Below are positions 15,292 through 22,454 of a stretch of 31,121 nt of DNA, in pieces. The DNA is from Clostridiales bacterium (lineage in GTDB: Bacteria; Bacillota; Clostridia; Oscillospirales; CAG-272). The notes beneath the pieces are model-generated. The model was given only the letters and a program-made list of their open reading frames with translations. It had not been told where the DNA came from and searched no databases. The stretch lies in assembly GCA_018370615.1 (NCBI GenBank), contig JAGZAC010000001.1, positions 1 through 31,121 of the forward strand. The letters run 5' to 3'. Both the position numbers and the translations under genes were made by a program. How positions within the stretch are numbered: position 1 is the stretch's first letter; every line of letters begins with the position of its first letter.

Positions 15292-17147
15292 AATATTTAG
15301 AGCAAATACATTCCCCGGGGGATTTGCAGAAGATGGACCCGGCGCAGCTGGAAGAACTGGCAACGGAAATCCGGGAAAAGATTCTGTCCTGTGTATCGGA
15401 GACGGAAGGACACCTGGCGTCCAATTTGGGGATGGTGGAGGCTACTATCGCCCTGCACCGGGCTTTTGACAGCCCTCAGGATGCTATCCTATTTGACGTG
15501 GGGCATCAGGCATATGCCCACAAGCTGCTCACTGGCCGCTACGAGTCTTTTGACACCATTCGCCAGTACGGCGGAATCTCTGGATTTACCAACCGGGAGG
15601 AGAGCGAGCACGATGTGCTTACGGCAGGGCACAGCGGCAGCGCACTGCCTGCCGCGCTGGGGATTGCCCGTGCAGCGGCTATGGAGGGATCCGACCGATA
15701 CGCAGTGGCCGTTGTGGGAGACGGCTCCTTCACAAACGGTATGGTATATGAAACCCTCAACTGTTGTGCCGACAAAGGGCTTCGTCTGATTGTGCTGCTC
15801 AATGACAACGAAATGTCCATTTCCAAGAATGTGGGGGGCATGTCCCGGTATTTCTCCCGGCTGCGCACTTCCCGCAGATATTTTTCCTTTAAGCGGCAGC
15901 TGCAGGTGGTACTGCGGAAGATTCCTTATGTAGGAGAAGGGCTGATTATGGGCGCCTACCGCATCAAGGAATTTTTCAAACGCCTCATCATGAAAACCAA
16001 TATGTTTGAAAATATGGGGCTGTATTATTTGGGGCCTGTGGACGGCAACGATGAGCGGAAAATCGAGCTTTTGCTGCGGGAGGCAAAGACAAAAGACTGC
16101 TGTACTCTGATTCATATGATTACTTTGAAGGGAAAGGGCTACGCGCCTGCGGAGGAGCATCCGGCCCAGTACCACTTTGCGGGAGGCTTTGACCCTGCAA
16201 AAGGGGTATGTACCCCGCCGAAAAGAACGTTTTCTTCCGTATTTGGAAGTCATATGTGTGCATTAGCACTGGATAACCCCGATCTCGCGGCCATCACTGC
16301 CGCTATGGACAAGGGAACAGGACTGACCAGCTTCAAATACATGTTCCCGGACCGGTTTTTCGATATGGGAATTGCAGAGGAAGCGGCGGCTACCTTTGCC
16401 GCTGGCCTCGCCATCGGAGGAAAGGTGCCTGTATATGCCGTGTATTCCACGTTTCTCCAGCGCGCCTATGATCAGCTTTGTGAGGATATCGCCATGCAGA
16501 ATATCCACGCGGTGATTGCCATCGATCGGGCGGGGATCGTCCCCGGAGACGGGATCACCCATCAGGGGATTTTTGACGTGTCGCTGCTTTCCTCCATCCC
16601 CGGTGTGACCCTGTATGCACCGGAAACCTATGAGGAGCTGAAGGACTGCCTGGAGCGGTGCGTGGCCGGAACGGGCCTGTGTGCACTGCGGTATCCCAAG
16701 GGGGAAGAGGCGGATTATGACCGTACTGCATTTGCGCCTGTAGGTGGGGACATCACTGCGGCCGGTACGGACCGGGACGCAGATGTAGTGATACTGACAT
16801 ATGGCCGAATTACCCACTATGCTGTCCTGGCGATGGGGCAATTGGCGTCCCGTTATCGAGTACGGGTCGTCAAGCTGGTGCGGCTGCTGCCGCTGGACCT
16901 TGAAAAAATTTCCTCCTTGTGCCAGGGGGCCGCACTGGTATATGTGCTGGAAGAAGGCGTGCGCAGCGGCGGGGTAGGAGAAGCAGTGGCGGCGCATTTT
17001 GCACGGTGCAGGGAGATGCCGCCGGTGCATATACGCTGCGTGGAGGGATTTTTGCCCCACGGGGATCTGGAAAGTCTGTACCGCCAGTGCGGGTTTCTGC
17101 CGGAGCAGATTGCGGAGGAAATTCAAAATATTTTGCAAGAAAAGTAA
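15288..17147 (+). CDS. dxs: 1-Deoxy-D-xylulose-5-phosphate synthase (divergent)
   Basis: Condenses pyruvate and glyceraldehyde 3-phosphate, using thiamine diphosphate, in the first step of the MEP isoprenoid pathway. The 619-aa product has GHLASNLGMVE (41-51), DVGHQAY (70-76), the ThDP motif GDGSFTNGM (144-152), the catalytic Glu364 in MGIAEEAAATFAAG, DRAGIV and THQGIFD, and RYPKG. Differences from typical Dxs are DGND instead of DGHD (Asn254), IAEEAA instead of IAEQHA, and GHSGSAL instead of GHSSTS. It may be a divergent Dxs or a second paralogue with altered substrate; length and overall order favour Dxs. It is coupled to cinA by an ATGA overlap. Confidence 0.85.
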   Translation: MKYLEQIHSPGDLQKMDPAQLEELATEIREKILSCVSETEGHLASNLGMVEATIALHRAFDSPQDAILFDVGHQAYAHKLLTGRYESFDTIRQYGGISGFTNREESEHDVLTAGHSGSALPAALGIARAAAMEGSDRYAVAVVGDGSFTNGMVYETLNCCADKGLRLIVLLNDNEMSISKNVGGMSRYFSRLRTSRRYFSFKRQLQVVLRKIPYVGEGLIMGAYRIKEFFKRLIMKTNMFENMGLYYLGPVDGNDERKIELLLREAKTKDCCTLIHMITLKGKGYAPAEEHPAQYHFAGGFDPAKGVCTPPKRTFSSVFGSHMCALALDNPDLAAITAAMDKGTGLTSFKYMFPDRFFDMGIAEEAAATFAAGLAIGGKVPVYAVYSTFLQRAYDQLCEDIAMQNIHAVIAIDRAGIVPGDGITHQGIFDVSLLSSIPGVTLYAPETYEELKDCLERCVAGTGLCALRYPKGEEADYDRTAFAPVGGDITAAGTDRDADVVILTYGRITHYAVLAMGQLASRYRVRVVKLVRLLPLDLEKISSLCQGAALVYVLEEGVRSGGVGEAVAAHFARCREMPPVHIRCVEGFLPHGDLESLYRQCGFLPEQIAEEIQNILQEK

Positions 17148-17208
17148 CGTACATTTGCATATAAAATTAAAAGAGCAGGAAAAACACCAATATTTTGCAT
17201 GAATCATA

Positions 17209-17237
17209 TTGACATAATGCAAAAAGAAGACTATACT
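17209..17237 (+). promoter_or_regulatory. Promoter of the HMG-lyase-like synthase gene
   Basis: TTGACA (17209-17214) and TATACT (17232-17237) are spaced by 17 bases. The start near 17244 lies downstream of the first in-frame ATG (17199) of the gene that follows, so that ATG is not on this transcript and the true start must be later. Confidence 0.8.
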
Positions 17238-17258
17238 AAATTACAATTACAGCATATC

Positions 17259-17264
17259 AAGGAG
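17259..17264 (+). promoter_or_regulatory. Ribosome binding site deciding a GTG start
   Basis: AAGGAG sits six bases before GTG 17271, within the transcript predicted from the promoter at 17209-17237. It fixes the start of the following gene at GTG rather than at the upstream ATG codons at 17199 and 17217. Confidence 0.8.
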
Positions 17265-17270
17265 TTTGTC

Positions 17271-18713
17271 GTGCAAAAAGAGACAAAAAAGAGGACAAAG
17301 CATTTTTATGATATAAACGGCGATCGGGACGGGAAAATCGAATTTTCGGAAGTGACCAACCTGATTGAGCAAAGCGTACACCATTATTCCCTCCAGGACC
17401 GGGAAACGCCCTATCTGTATCGGCAGCTGTACAGCTACGATGCCGTACCCCGTGTATCTTTCAACCACCGGTATGTGCCTATCAACATGCCGGCGGAAAT
17501 ATGGATTACGGATACGACCTTCCGAGACGGACAGCAGTCCCGTGCCCCGTTTACAGTGGATCAGATTGTGGACTTGTTCACGATGATGCATCGGCTGGGC
17601 GGCCCCAATGGGATTATCCGGCAGACGGAGTTTTTCGTGTATACGGAAAAGGACCGGGAAGCGCTGGCCCGTTGTATGGACCTGGGGTATGAATTCCCTG
17701 AGATCACCAGCTGGATTCGGGCGTCCACCCAGGATTTTCAATTGGTGAAGAGCCTGGGCATCAAAGAGACAGGCGTGCTGGTATCGTGCAGTGACTATCA
17801 TATCTACAATAAAATGGGACTTACCCGTGCCAAGGCCATGGATAAATATTTGGGTGTGGTCCAGGAGATTCTGGACATGGGTATTCGTCCCCGCTGCCAT
17901 TTTGAGGATATTACGAGAGCGGACTTTTACGGCTTTGTGGTGCCTTTTGCAAACGAGCTGCGCAAGTTGGGGGAGGCGGCAGGCATTCCGGTGAAAATCC
18001 GTGCCTGCGACACTATGGGCTACGGTGTCACCTATCATGGCGCGGCCCTGCCCCGAAGCGTTTCCGGCATTATATATGGCCTGATGCACTATGCAGGTAT
18101 TGATTCGTCTATGCTGGAGTGGCACGGCCACAACGACTTTTATAAGGTTGTACCCAATGCGGCGACCGCCTGGCTGTATGGAGCGTCCAGTGTTAACTGC
18201 TCTCTCCTTGGAATCGGAGAGCGCACCGGCAACTGCCCCCTGGAGGCTATGGTGATGGAATATGCTTCTCTGCGGGGCACCATGGATGGGATGGACCCCA
18301 CGGTGATTACGGAGATTGCCCGGTATTTTGAAAAAGAGATCGGTTACGAGATTCCTCCGCGGACTCCCTTTGTAGGACATGATTTCAATGTGACTCGGGC
18401 AGGGATCCACGCGGACGGATTGCTCAAGGACGAAGAAATTTACAATATATTTAACACGGAGTTGATTTTGAATCGGCCGGCATCTGTGGCAATCGACGCC
18501 CACAGCGGTCTTGCAGGGGTTGCCCACTGGCTCAACGCCCAGCTGCAGGAAAAGGGAATCGATAAAACCTACGGCAAACGTAGCAGCGCAGTGATAAAGA
18601 TTAAAGAATTGGTAGACGCCCAGTATGCAGCCGGAAGAAATACCACCATGAGCGACGCAGAGCTTTGTGAAATGGTGCGGCAGGTGATTCCTGCTCTGGC
18701 GGATAAGTTTTAG
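17271..18713 (+). CDS. HMG-lyase-like acyltransferase (isopropylmalate/homocitrate synthase family) with EF-hand-like N-terminus
   Basis: A 480-aa enzyme of the family that condenses acetyl-CoA with a 2-oxoacid. The catalytic barrel has DTTFRDGQQS at 81-90, the metal motif HGHND at 285-289, GIGERTGN at 314-321 and AGIHADG. It lacks the C-terminal regulatory domain of LeuA, and its substrate cannot be read from the sequence. Unusually, residues 16-27 (NGDRDGKIEFSE) fit a 12-residue EF-hand calcium loop: side chains at 1, 3, 5 and 12, Gly at 6, Ile at 8. Helix-like segments flank it, and it lies just before the YLYRQLYSYDAVP segment that starts the family core. The GTG start follows from the promoter and ribosome site. 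It stands as a single gene between dxs and secG. Confidence 0.82.
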   Translation: MQKETKKRTKHFYDINGDRDGKIEFSEVTNLIEQSVHHYSLQDRETPYLYRQLYSYDAVPRVSFNHRYVPINMPAEIWITDTTFRDGQQSRAPFTVDQIVDLFTMMHRLGGPNGIIRQTEFFVYTEKDREALARCMDLGYEFPEITSWIRASTQDFQLVKSLGIKETGVLVSCSDYHIYNKMGLTRAKAMDKYLGVVQEILDMGIRPRCHFEDITRADFYGFVVPFANELRKLGEAAGIPVKIRACDTMGYGVTYHGAALPRSVSGIIYGLMHYAGIDSSMLEWHGHNDFYKVVPNAATAWLYGASSVNCSLLGIGERTGNCPLEAMVMEYASLRGTMDGMDPTVITEIARYFEKEIGYEIPPRTPFVGHDFNVTRAGIHADGLLKDEEIYNIFNTELILNRPASVAIDAHSGLAGVAHWLNAQLQEKGIDKTYGKRSSAVIKIKELVDAQYAAGRNTTMSDAELCEMVRQVIPALADKF

Positions 18714-18768
18714 AAGGCGCTGTTTGACTGCAGTTTTCCAGAATTTTTCGCAAAAAAGAAAATTTCTA

Positions 18769-18797
18769 TTGCATTTTGTCCTGCACCGTGCTATAAT
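18769..18797 (+). promoter_or_regulatory. secG promoter
   Basis: TTGCAT (18769-18774) and TATAAT (18792-18797) are 17 bases apart, with the start near 18804 and a leader of about 55 bases. A short A-rich stretch lies just upstream. Confidence 0.75.
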
Positions 18798-18860
18798 ACT
18801 TAGGCGTTCTATCTGAACATATCATTTTTGTTTATATATAGAAAGGTAAGGAGAAGCAAA

Positions 18861-19313
18861 ATGACAACAGCACAGCTTGTAATTGGTATTATTCTGATTG
18901 TATTTGCTGTTTTTTTGGTGATTGCAGTTTTGATGCAGCAGGGCAAGGCCCACAATTTGTCCGGTACGATTGCCGGCGGTGCGGAGACCTTTTTCGGAAA
19001 GTCCAAGGCACAGACGATCAACAAGAAGCTTTCTATTTTGACGACCGTTGTTGCGATTATTTTTGTACTGCTGGTGTGCTCCGTTTATATCATGCAGGAC
19101 ACCGGTGATGCTTCCGATTTTGGCAGCTTCTGGGGTATGGTGTTCGGCGAGAATGAGGATGAGGATGCCAATGCTGTCACAGATACTACCGCAGAAGATA
19201 CGACTGCCGAGGAGGCAACGACTGCGGCAGACGACACAACTGCGGTAGACGATGAGACAACGGCCGGCGATACGACAGCAGCAGAGACGACGGCAGCAGA
19301 CACTACGGCTTGA
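18861..19313 (+). CDS. secG: Preprotein translocase subunit SecG with Thr/acidic tail
   Basis: A small membrane subunit of the SecYEG channel. In 150 aa it has helix 1 (about 5-25), the conserved cytoplasmic segment MQQGKAHNLSGTIAGGAETFFGK and helix 2 (about 55-75), a complete SecG of normal size in the first 80 residues. After it comes a tail of about 65 residues: acidic first (GENEDEDAN), then near-repeats of TTA with Asp and Glu (for example TTAEDTTAEEATTAADD). Both helices and the tail are in one frame with no stop, so the extension is real, and by SecG topology it would lie outside the cytoplasm. Its role is unknown. The start at 18861 has AAGGAG upstream. It is monocistronic, with repeats following. 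Confidence 0.92.
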   Translation: MTTAQLVIGIILIVFAVFLVIAVLMQQGKAHNLSGTIAGGAETFFGKSKAQTINKKLSILTTVVAIIFVLLVCSVYIMQDTGDASDFGSFWGMVFGENEDEDANAVTDTTAEDTTAEEATTAADDTTAVDDETTAGDTTAAETTAADTTA

Positions 19314-19330
19314 GTGTATAAGATTTAAAA

Positions 19331-19803
19331 AGAACAATCCCCCTGTCAGCTTCGCTGACATCCCCCTTTGCACAAGGGGGACTTTTATTTTACGCTATCG
19401 CTGACGTGGCCCCCGGAGCTGCTGCGCACCTTCCCACAAGGGGTACTATTTATTTTAGGCTCCCCACAAGGGGGCCTGCACAAACTAAGCCTCCCCAGTG
19501 CGGGAGTTGCTACGCAACTCCTGGGGTGGTGCCGCTTTAGCGGCAGAGGGGTTGTCGCAACAGAACAATCCCCCTGTCAGCTTCGCTGACATCCCCCTTT
19601 GCACAAGGGGGACTTTTCAGCGTAAGCCTCCCCTGTGTAAGGGGAGGTGGTGCGGTTTACCGCACCGGAGGGGTTGTACAAGACAATCCCTCACCCGCTT
19701 CGCGGGATGCCCCCGGAGATGCTGCGCATCTCCCCACAAGGGAGCCATTTAGGTTAAATCTCCCCAGTGTGGGAGTTGCCGCTTTAGCGGCGGAGGGGTT
19801 GTA
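19331..19803 (+). repeat. Intergenic palindromic repeat cluster 2 (about 8 units)
   Basis: This gap of about 600 bases holds no gene before the DUF5107 promoter. Units are at 19331-19386, 19393-19445 (degenerate), 19457-19477 (truncated), 19488-19555, 19562-19617, 19625-19678, 19683-19746 and 19758-19803. The last five full units alternate in orientation. Tips include TGTCAGC-ttc-GCTGACA, GCCGC-ttta-GCGGC, GTGCGG-ttta-CCGCAC, CCCGC-ttc-GCGGG and GAGATGC-tgc-GCATCTC. 19331-19386 and 19562-19617 are identical over 56 bases. Hairpin-rich transcripts here could also end secG transcription; no separate classical terminator was seen. Confidence 0.9.
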
Positions 19804-19854
19804 ATAGAACTCTTTCCAGTTAGCTTTTTTGCGGAGAGAATATATATCTCAACC

Positions 19855-19884
19855 TTGACTTTGCAGTACAAAGTGTGGTAAACT
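19855..19884 (+). promoter_or_regulatory. Promoter of the DUF5107 gene
   Basis: TTGACT (19855-19860) and TAAACT (19879-19884) are separated by 18 bases, with the start near 19891 and the ATG at 19922. The -10 box is covered by an inverted repeat (separate entry). Confidence 0.62.
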
Positions 19885-19891
19885 GACCACA
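19874..19891 (+). promoter_or_regulatory. Candidate operator over the DUF5107 promoter
   Basis: TGTGGT-aaactg-ACCACA is a perfect inverted repeat of 6-bp arms with a 6-base spacer, centred on the -10 box. Its size and place suit a repressor dimer; the repressor is unknown. Confidence 0.5.
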
Positions 19892-19921
19892 TATTGTATC
19901 GCGCAAAGGAGCATCGCGAAT

Positions 19922-21946
19922 ATGCCTACAACATTGCAAATTACTACTATCACCATGCCGTGTCAGCAGATGAACGGAGAGTCCTCTCTTCCCCCCCTCT
20001 CTAAACTGAATTTCTGGCACAGAAACGGAGATTCCGGCCTGTCGGAGGATGACGAACTTTTTATCGGCTATGGCCATGTGCCCTCTCCATTCCCTTATCG
20101 GATGCAGGATATGTATACCCGACCCCTGCAGGATACGGAAATGCTGGCAGTGGTTTTGGAGAATGAATACTTGATCGCTACTTTTCTGCCCCAGTGGGGC
20201 GGAAAGCTGATGTCTCTGTTTGATAAAGAGAAAAACAGAGATCTCCTATATAAAAATCCTGTGATGCGTCCCTGTAATCTTGCCTTCCGCAACGCATGGA
20301 CCTCCGGCGGCGTGGAGTGGAACTGCGGTATGTTCGGCCATCATGTACATACATGCGAGCCTATGTTCACCACGACAACGAAGCTCGCCGATGGCACGCC
20401 TGTGCTGCGCATGTACGAATTTGAGCGCATCCGCCAGGTGGTGCAGCAGATGGATTTCTTCCTCCCGGCAGGTTCCCGGGTCTTGTTTGCCCGCAATCGA
20501 ATTATTAACCCGCTGCCGGATGTGGTGCCTATGTATTGGTGGAGCAATATCGCCGTGCCGGAAACTCCGGATACCCGCATTATCGTAGATGCGGACGGCG
20601 CCTATGTGGCAGATAATAACACCAGCCTTGCCCCCATCCCAGAATATAACGGGGACGATGTGACCTATCCCATCAACGTGCCGGCAGCGGGAGACTATTT
20701 CTACAATATCCCGCCCAAGAAGAGAAAGTTTGAAGCTGCCGTAGATGCCGACGGATACGGACTCATCCATACATCCACGATGCGGCTGATTGGCCGGAAG
20801 CTGTTCTGCTGGGGACAAAATCCCGGCGGGGACCGGTGGCAGGAGTATCTGACCGAGGACGGCAGTGCCGACCGGTACGTGGAGCTTCAGGCCGGCCTTG
20901 CCCACACCCAGTATGAGTGTATCCCCATGCCGCCCAACACCACATGGGAGTGGCTGGAGGCATATGGTGCCCTGAATGCGGACGGCGACAGGGTTCACGG
21001 CGAATGGGAAGACGCTAAGACGGAGGTGCGGGAAAAGCTGGAAGCCATCATCACCGATGATGAAATGGACCGGATTCTAGCGGAGACAAAGGAAATGGCC
21101 AGAACTGCTGCAGACGGGGAAATGATTCTCTCCGGCAGCGGCTGGGGCGCACTGGAAAATATGCGCCGGGAGAAGCAGGGCCGGCCCCAGATGGCGCCGC
21201 ATTTGGATTTTGGAGAGGTCGGGTCAGAGCAGGCGGACTGGGTTTGCCTGCTGAATCGGGGATTTTTCCCGGAACATGACCCGGAAGAAGTGCCGCCTTC
21301 CTGGATGCTTCAGGAAGAGTGGGTGCATATGATGGAGAATGCTGTACACGGCGGGGATATGTTTTCCTGGTACGCTCATCTTCAGCTCGGTATTACCTAT
21401 TTGTGTATGAACCGTCTGTGTGATGCGGAAGAGCTTTTGGAAAAATCTATGCTTCTTCGACCATCCTGCTGGGCAATATACGGCCTAGCACATGTGAAAC
21501 TGCAAAATGGGAAAAGTGCCGCGGCGGCAATTCTTGCTGCGCGGGCGTATCGGATGCGGCCTGGAGATATTTCTCTTGCAAAGGAAGCGATGGAGCTGCT
21601 GGTGGGTGCGGAGATGTATGAGGACGCCCTGGAGCTTGCGGCGGGCATGGATGCCGATATGCAAAAGGTGGGAAGAGTACAGCTGTATACCGCCCAGGCC
21701 CACATCCAGCTAGGGCATATTGAAGAGGCGGAGGCCACGCTGTACGCCGGCGGCGGTGTAGTTCTTCCGGATATTCGGGAAGGAGAGCTGAGTATTACAG
21801 AGTTGTATCTGGATATTGCTGAACGGAAAGCGGCTCGTGATGGCGTGCCCTTTGACCGGGAAACGGCACCTGTTCCTCCGATTTTTGACTACCGTCAGTG
21901 TGACAGTACCCGCCGGCGCCCTGCCAGAAAAAGAGTACGGAAATAA
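19922..21946 (+). CDS. DUF5107-domain protein with C-terminal TPR-like repeats
   Basis: A 674-aa cytoplasmic protein without a signal peptide. Residues about 60-330 resemble the DUF5107 domain, a beta-sandwich of the galactose-mutarotase/carbohydrate-binding kind: LIATFLPQWGGKLMSLFDKEKNRDLLYKN read in two parts, then WTSGGVEWNCG. From about 475 to 620 come helix pairs of TPR type (WYAHLQLGITYLCMNR, then AIYGLAHVKLQNGKSAAA). The tail is basic (TRRRPARKRVRK). A role in handling a sugar or glycan is plausible from the fold but not shown. Family members are often longer, near 1000 aa. The ribosome site AAAGGAG is ten bases before ATG. The gene stands alone between repeat clusters. Confidence 0.75.
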   Translation: MPTTLQITTITMPCQQMNGESSLPPLSKLNFWHRNGDSGLSEDDELFIGYGHVPSPFPYRMQDMYTRPLQDTEMLAVVLENEYLIATFLPQWGGKLMSLFDKEKNRDLLYKNPVMRPCNLAFRNAWTSGGVEWNCGMFGHHVHTCEPMFTTTTKLADGTPVLRMYEFERIRQVVQQMDFFLPAGSRVLFARNRIINPLPDVVPMYWWSNIAVPETPDTRIIVDADGAYVADNNTSLAPIPEYNGDDVTYPINVPAAGDYFYNIPPKKRKFEAAVDADGYGLIHTSTMRLIGRKLFCWGQNPGGDRWQEYLTEDGSADRYVELQAGLAHTQYECIPMPPNTTWEWLEAYGALNADGDRVHGEWEDAKTEVREKLEAIITDDEMDRILAETKEMARTAADGEMILSGSGWGALENMRREKQGRPQMAPHLDFGEVGSEQADWVCLLNRGFFPEHDPEEVPPSWMLQEEWVHMMENAVHGGDMFSWYAHLQLGITYLCMNRLCDAEELLEKSMLLRPSCWAIYGLAHVKLQNGKSAAAAILAARAYRMRPGDISLAKEAMELLVGAEMYEDALELAAGMDADMQKVGRVQLYTAQAHIQLGHIEEAEATLYAGGGVVLPDIREGELSITELYLDIAERKAARDGVPFDRETAPVPPIFDYRQCDSTRRRPARKRVRK

Positions 21947-21992
21947 TACGCTGCCGAGAACGGGCATTCCTTCTTTGGGAAAATCGGGTGAA

Positions 21993-22335
21993 ACAACCCC
22001 TCCGGCGGCATAGCCGCCACCTCCCCTTGCACAGGGGAGGCGTAAGGAAAAAAAGTCCCCCCTTGTGGGGAGTTGCATAGCACCTCCCGCACTAGAGAGG
22101 CTAAAATGAAAAAGGCCCCCTTATGGGGAGTTGTGAAGCAACTCTGGGGGATTGTCTTGTACAACCCCTCAGTCGTTCTAACGAACGACAGCTCCCCTTA
22201 CACAGGGGAGGCTAAAATAAATAGTCCCCCTTGTGTAAAGGGGGATGTCAGCGAAGCTGACAGGGGGATTGTTTCCCTTTACTACAACCCTTCCGTTACG
22301 GCTTTACCGTGCTACCTCCCCCTTCCGGGGAGGCT
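21993..22335 (+). repeat. Intergenic palindromic repeat cluster 3 (6 units)
   Basis: Units are at 21993-22041, 22054-22102 (degenerate), 22114-22155, 22161-22212, 22223-22272 and 22284-22335; the last four alternate in orientation. Tips are GGCGGC-ata-GCCGCC, GAGTTG-tgaag-CAACTC, GTCGTTC-taac-GAACGAC, GTCAGC-gaa-GCTGAC and ACGG-cttta-CCGT. The last unit ends in GGGGAGGCTTTTT and could act as a terminator. No gene is visible in the gap. Confidence 0.9.
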
Positions 22336-22363
22336 TTTTCTATATAAAAATCTCACATTTTTA

Positions 22364-22382
22364 TGTGTTAAAATTCACAAAA
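22364..22382 (+). promoter_or_regulatory. Upstream DeoR operator candidate
   Basis: TGTGTTAAAATTCACAAAA is a near-palindrome (TGTG...CACA) repeated almost exactly at 22416-22434. Nearby half-sites form further inverted pairs: CACAT/ATGTG at 22354-22367 and ATTCACA/TGTGAAT at 22373-22392. Confidence 0.6.
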
Positions 22383-22397
22383 TAATGTGAATTCTCG

Positions 22398-22426
22398 TTG
22401 ACATATTTGCGTATCTGTGTTAAAAT
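22398..22426 (+). promoter_or_regulatory. deoR-yhcH promoter
   Basis: TTGACA (22398-22403) and TAAAAT (22421-22426) are spaced by 17 bases. The start near 22433 leaves a leader of about 20 bases with an AGGAGG site before deoR. Confidence 0.82.
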
Positions 22427-22434
22427 GAACAAAA
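22416..22434 (+). promoter_or_regulatory. Downstream DeoR operator candidate, over the -10 box
   Basis: TGTGTTAAAATGAACAAAA matches the upstream copy at 17 of 19 positions. It covers the -10 box and start site and lies 52 bases, about five helical turns, from the upstream copy. Confidence 0.58.
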
Positions 22435-22454
22435 CTGCAGCAGGAGGGTGGCAC

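Noticed and set aside
17247..18527. A 426-codon minus-strand frame opposite the HMG-lyase-like gene
   Set aside because: Shadow of a well-supported gene; it would also run across that gene's promoter and start.
19368..19752. Short plus-strand frames within repeat cluster 2
   Set aside because: They are read through palindromic repeat units, and similar frames appear wherever the repeats occur. There is no ribosome site or conserved product.
19331..19803. Possible CRISPR array
   Set aside because: Units vary in sequence, length and orientation, are palindromic throughout, and are not separated by unique spacers of constant length. No cas gene is near.
22073..22390. A 105-codon frame in repeat cluster 3
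   Set aside because: Built from repeat units and the deoR operator region; not a gene.
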